Below are positions 5,091 through 7,302 of a stretch of DNA of 7,302 nucleotides, in pieces. Position 1 is the first letter of the stretch. Each line of letters begins with the position of its first letter. The stretch covers positions 1-7,302 of the forward strand of contig DCPV01000180.1 in NCBI GenBank assembly GCA_002323775.1, read 5' to 3'. The notes under the pieces were generated by a model that did no database searches, was not told the DNA's origin, and was given only the letters and a program-made list of their open reading frames with translations. The translations under genes and the position numbers were made by a program. The stretch is from Firmicutes bacterium UBA1535 (GTDB taxonomy: Bacteria; Bacillota; Clostridia; Tissierellales; Sedimentibacteraceae).

Positions 5091-6410
5091 ATGAACAATT
5101 ATGAAGATAAATTTATTACAGTTGAAGAAGCATTGTCAAAAATTAAATCTGATGATGTGATAGTTTCAGGCTTAGCATCAGCAGAGCCAAAAGAGCTTTT
5201 AAGCAAGCTGCACATAATTGCTGATAGTGTTAAGAATGTTACAGTTACTACATGTCTGCCTATGATAGATGCAGAATACTTTGGAAATCCAGCTTACAAG
5301 AATAGCTTCGGCATGAATGGCTGGTTTTATACAGGTCCTTTAAGAAAGGCACATAAAAACGGAAATATATCATTTATACCAAATCATTTGCACTTAGCTG
5401 CAATAAAAAGACTACATCATGTGAAGCCAAATATATATGCAGGAAATGCAACAGTGCCGGATAAACATGGCTTTGTATCGCTTTCATTAAGCAATGTATA
5501 TGAAAAGAGAATGTTAGAAGCTGCCGATTTGGTAATTTTAGAAATTAATCCTAATTTACCACGTACCTTAGGTGATGTAGAGGTTCACGTAAATGATGTG
5601 GATTACATGATAAATGTTGATTATGAAGTTCCTATACTACCGGACGTTGCACCAAATGAAAAAGACTTGCAAATAGGAAAATTCATCGCAGAAAAAATCA
5701 ACGACGGAGATTGCTTACAGTTAGGAATTGGCGGTATACCAAATGCTGTTGCTGAATCCTTATATGGTAAAAAAGATATAGGAATTCACACAGAGATGTT
5801 TACTACCGGTATGATGAAGCTTGCCAAGGCGGGAGTAATAACAGGAAAGAAGAAAAACTTTAATAAAGGAAAACACGTTGCCGCTTTTGCACTTGGTACA
5901 AAAGAATTATACGATTTTATAGATGATAATCCATCAATTATGATAGCAGATGGACATTGGGTAAATGACCCATATATTATAGGCTTAAATGATAATCAGG
6001 TATCAATCAATACAACAATAGAAATTGATTTAACTGGACAATGTGCAAGCGAATCTATCGGCTCTGTACAATTTAGCGGAACAGGTGGTCAAGCTGATAC
6101 TGCTATAGGAGCACAGCGTTCTAAAAATGGACGTTCATTTATAGCATTATATTCAACAGCTATGGTGAAAAACCCTGAGACTGGTGAAAGAGAAGAAATG
6201 TCCAAGATAGTTACACAACTAAAACAAGGAGCTGCTGTTTCCTTGTCAAGAAATGATGTAGATTTTGTTGTTACTGAATACGGTATAGCTGCTCTGCGTG
6301 GAACAAATATCAAAGAAAGAGTAGATAGACTTATAGCAATTGCTCATCCTAAATTTAGAGAGCAATTATATAAAGAAGCACTTGAAGCAGGTATAATCTA
6401 CGAGATGTAG
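5091..6410 (+). CDS. Acetyl-CoA hydrolase/transferase-family CoA-transferase
   Basis: This 439-residue protein belongs to the class I family that includes 4-hydroxybutyrate and butyryl-CoA:acetate CoA-transferases, and transfers CoA between an acyl-CoA and a free acid via a glutamyl-CoA thioester. The likely catalytic Glu235 lies in GIHTEMFTTGMM. Other family signatures are NPNLPRTLGDVEVHV (153-167), LGIGGIPNAVAESL (211-224), SGTGGQADTAIGAQ (329-342) and VVTEYGIAALRG (393-404). Length is typical, with both halves fused in one chain and no signal peptide. GGAGGTG lies five bases before the start. The gene is 22 nt from the hydrolase gene, so co-translation is likely. In this cluster it probably converts a C4 acyl-CoA such as 3-hydroxybutyryl-, crotonyl- or butyryl-CoA to the acid with acetate as acceptor, or activates an incoming acid. 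The TGGQADTA variant differs from what I recall of the butyrate enzymes (TGGQLDF), so specificity is open. Confidence 0.92.
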   Translation: MNNYEDKFITVEEALSKIKSDDVIVSGLASAEPKELLSKLHIIADSVKNVTVTTCLPMIDAEYFGNPAYKNSFGMNGWFYTGPLRKAHKNGNISFIPNHLHLAAIKRLHHVKPNIYAGNATVPDKHGFVSLSLSNVYEKRMLEAADLVILEINPNLPRTLGDVEVHVNDVDYMINVDYEVPILPDVAPNEKDLQIGKFIAEKINDGDCLQLGIGGIPNAVAESLYGKKDIGIHTEMFTTGMMKLAKAGVITGKKKNFNKGKHVAAFALGTKELYDFIDDNPSIMIADGHWVNDPYIIGLNDNQVSINTTIEIDLTGQCASESIGSVQFSGTGGQADTAIGAQRSKNGRSFIALYSTAMVKNPETGEREEMSKIVTQLKQGAAVSLSRNDVDFVVTEYGIAALRGTNIKERVDRLIAIAHPKFREQLYKEALEAGIIYEM

Positions 6411-6432
6411 TGGAGAAAGGATTTGAGTTAAA

Positions 6433-7245
6433 ATGAGCATTTTAAATTTTAACGGGAAAAACATAAATTATCGTGTAGTAGGTGAGGGTAAACCATTGTT
6501 AATACTCAATGGAATAATGATGTCTACTAAAAGCTGGGCACCGTTTGAAAAAGCCTTTACAAAGCACAATAATCAGTTGATTTTACTTGATTTAATGGAT
6601 CAGGGAGAATCAGACAAATACGACTGTGACTTCGATCAGAGTCTTCAAGTTGAAGTAGTTAAGGCTTTACTTGATGAACTAAAGATTGAAAAAATAAATA
6701 TAATGGGAACTTCATACGGAGGAGAGGTTGCATTGCAATTTGCTTCTAAATATCAAGAGAGAGTAGAAAGAATGGTATTGGCAAATACTGTTGCAAGAAC
6801 AAACGCTTGGCTTAAAGAAATCGGCGAAGCTTGGAACTGCGCAGCAGGAGATCCGTTAGCTTACTACTCAACAACAATACCTGTTATATACAGTCCACAA
6901 TTTTATGACAGAAAAGCTGAGTGGATGAAACAAAGAAAAGAGCTTTTGACTAAAACAGCCTTTGCTTCAAAGCCTTTCCTAGACAGCATGATAAGATTGA
7001 CTAATTCAGCAAATAGTCATGATGTTATAGAAAATTTAAGTAAAATTAAGGTTAAAACTCTTGTGATTGGAAGTGAGCAGGATCACATAACACCACTTGA
7101 GGAGCAAAGATTGATTGTAAGATTAATGCCCAATGCGGAGCTAGTCATACTTCCGGATACAGGACATGCGTCATTTTATGAGCGTCCGTTAGTATTTACA
7201 AGTTTGTTGACAGGCTTTATAAACGCAGACGAGGTAGTTTTATAA
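6433..7245 (+). CDS. Alpha/beta-fold hydrolase
   Basis: This 270-residue cytosolic alpha/beta hydrolase has a complete triad: Ser94 in the nucleophile elbow GTSYGGE, Asp217 in SEQDHITP and His245 in DTGHASFYERP. The oxyanion region reads LNGIMMS (25-31), with Asn in place of the commoner His of HG. A cap of about 75 residues between 120 and 195 would shape the substrate pocket. The nucleophile is Ser, so it is not a PHA synthase, which has Cys there. Related proteins cleave esters, thioesters, lactones or C-C bonds of beta-diketone-like compounds; sequence alone does not choose among these. It lies 22 nt after the CoA-transferase gene with AAAGGA 11 bases upstream, clearly in the same operon, so an acyl ester, thioester or oligomer produced by its neighbours is a plausible substrate. 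Confidence 0.88.
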   Translation: MSILNFNGKNINYRVVGEGKPLLILNGIMMSTKSWAPFEKAFTKHNNQLILLDLMDQGESDKYDCDFDQSLQVEVVKALLDELKIEKINIMGTSYGGEVALQFASKYQERVERMVLANTVARTNAWLKEIGEAWNCAAGDPLAYYSTTIPVIYSPQFYDRKAEWMKQRKELLTKTAFASKPFLDSMIRLTNSANSHDVIENLSKIKVKTLVIGSEQDHITPLEEQRLIVRLMPNAELVILPDTGHASFYERPLVFTSLLTGFINADEVVL

Positions 7246-7283
7246 ATAATAATGAACAATGAGAGATTAGTATTATAATAATT

Positions 7284-7302
7284 AAGGAGGACAAGAATTA
7301 TG
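7284..7302 (+). CDS. Start of a further plus-strand gene cut by the window edge
   Basis: AAGGAGG (7284-7290), the strongest ribosome binding site in the window, is followed after nine bases by ATG at 7300-7302, the last three bases. There is no terminator hairpin in the 54 nt after the hydrolase gene, so this gene is probably in the same operon. Nothing can be said of its product. Confidence 0.6.

Noticed and set aside
6433..7245. PHA synthase subunit
   Set aside because: The nucleophile elbow has Ser (GTSYGG) rather than the required Cys, and the protein is too short and cap architecture does not fit.
1..7302. CRISPR array, tRNA, rRNA or insertion sequence
   Set aside because: No regularly spaced repeats, no cloverleaf-like or rRNA sequence, and no transposase or terminal repeats were seen.

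Overview
The window looks like chromosomal DNA from a low-GC, anaerobic Firmicute (Clostridia/Tissierellia-like). The support is strongly A/T-biased codon use, very A/T-rich intergenic DNA, AAGGA/GGAGG ribosome binding sites, and a gene set typical of anaerobic C4 acyl-CoA metabolism. I cannot name a genus from the sequence alone.

Layout. (1) 1-43 is a near-perfect inverted repeat at the very left edge, probably a fold-back or contig-end artefact. It runs into a 5'-truncated geranylgeranyl/farnesyl diphosphate synthase gene (ispA, 24-686). (2) A long hairpin with T-tracts at both ends (691-776) serves as a shared terminator between ispA and a convergent gene, a small MaoC/PhaJ-type (R)-specific enoyl-CoA hydratase (775-1191, minus). 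(3) 1192-1756 is a 565-nt non-coding, A/T-rich divergent control region. It carries candidate promoters in both directions and two copies of an operator-like palindrome, GAATCA-NN-ATTCAT, inside a longer imperfect direct repeat. (4) Five plus-strand genes follow: thiolase (1757-2965), short-chain dehydrogenase/reductase of FabG/PhaB type (3228-3947), a divergent KAS III-like condensing enzyme (4026-5060), an acetyl-CoA hydrolase/transferase-family CoA-transferase (5091-6410) and an alpha/beta hydrolase (6433-7245). The start codon of a further gene, with a strong ribosome binding site, lies at the right edge (7300). Hairpins lie in the thiolase-SDR and SDR-KAS gaps, and a Rex-like palindrome overlaps a probable second promoter in front of the SDR.

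How the genes fit together (inference). Thiolase makes or cleaves acetoacetyl-CoA. The SDR would interconvert it with (R)-3-hydroxybutyryl-CoA, and the divergently transcribed hydratase would interconvert that with crotonyl-CoA. The CoA-transferase would exchange CoA between the acyl product and a free acid such as acetate. The KAS III-like protein and the alpha/beta hydrolase are the unexplained members: the first has an altered active-site triad, and neither is a PHA synthase. The cluster therefore resembles an (R)-3-hydroxyacyl-CoA module without an evident polymerase, apparently controlled by a shared repressor and possibly by NADH/NAD+ state.
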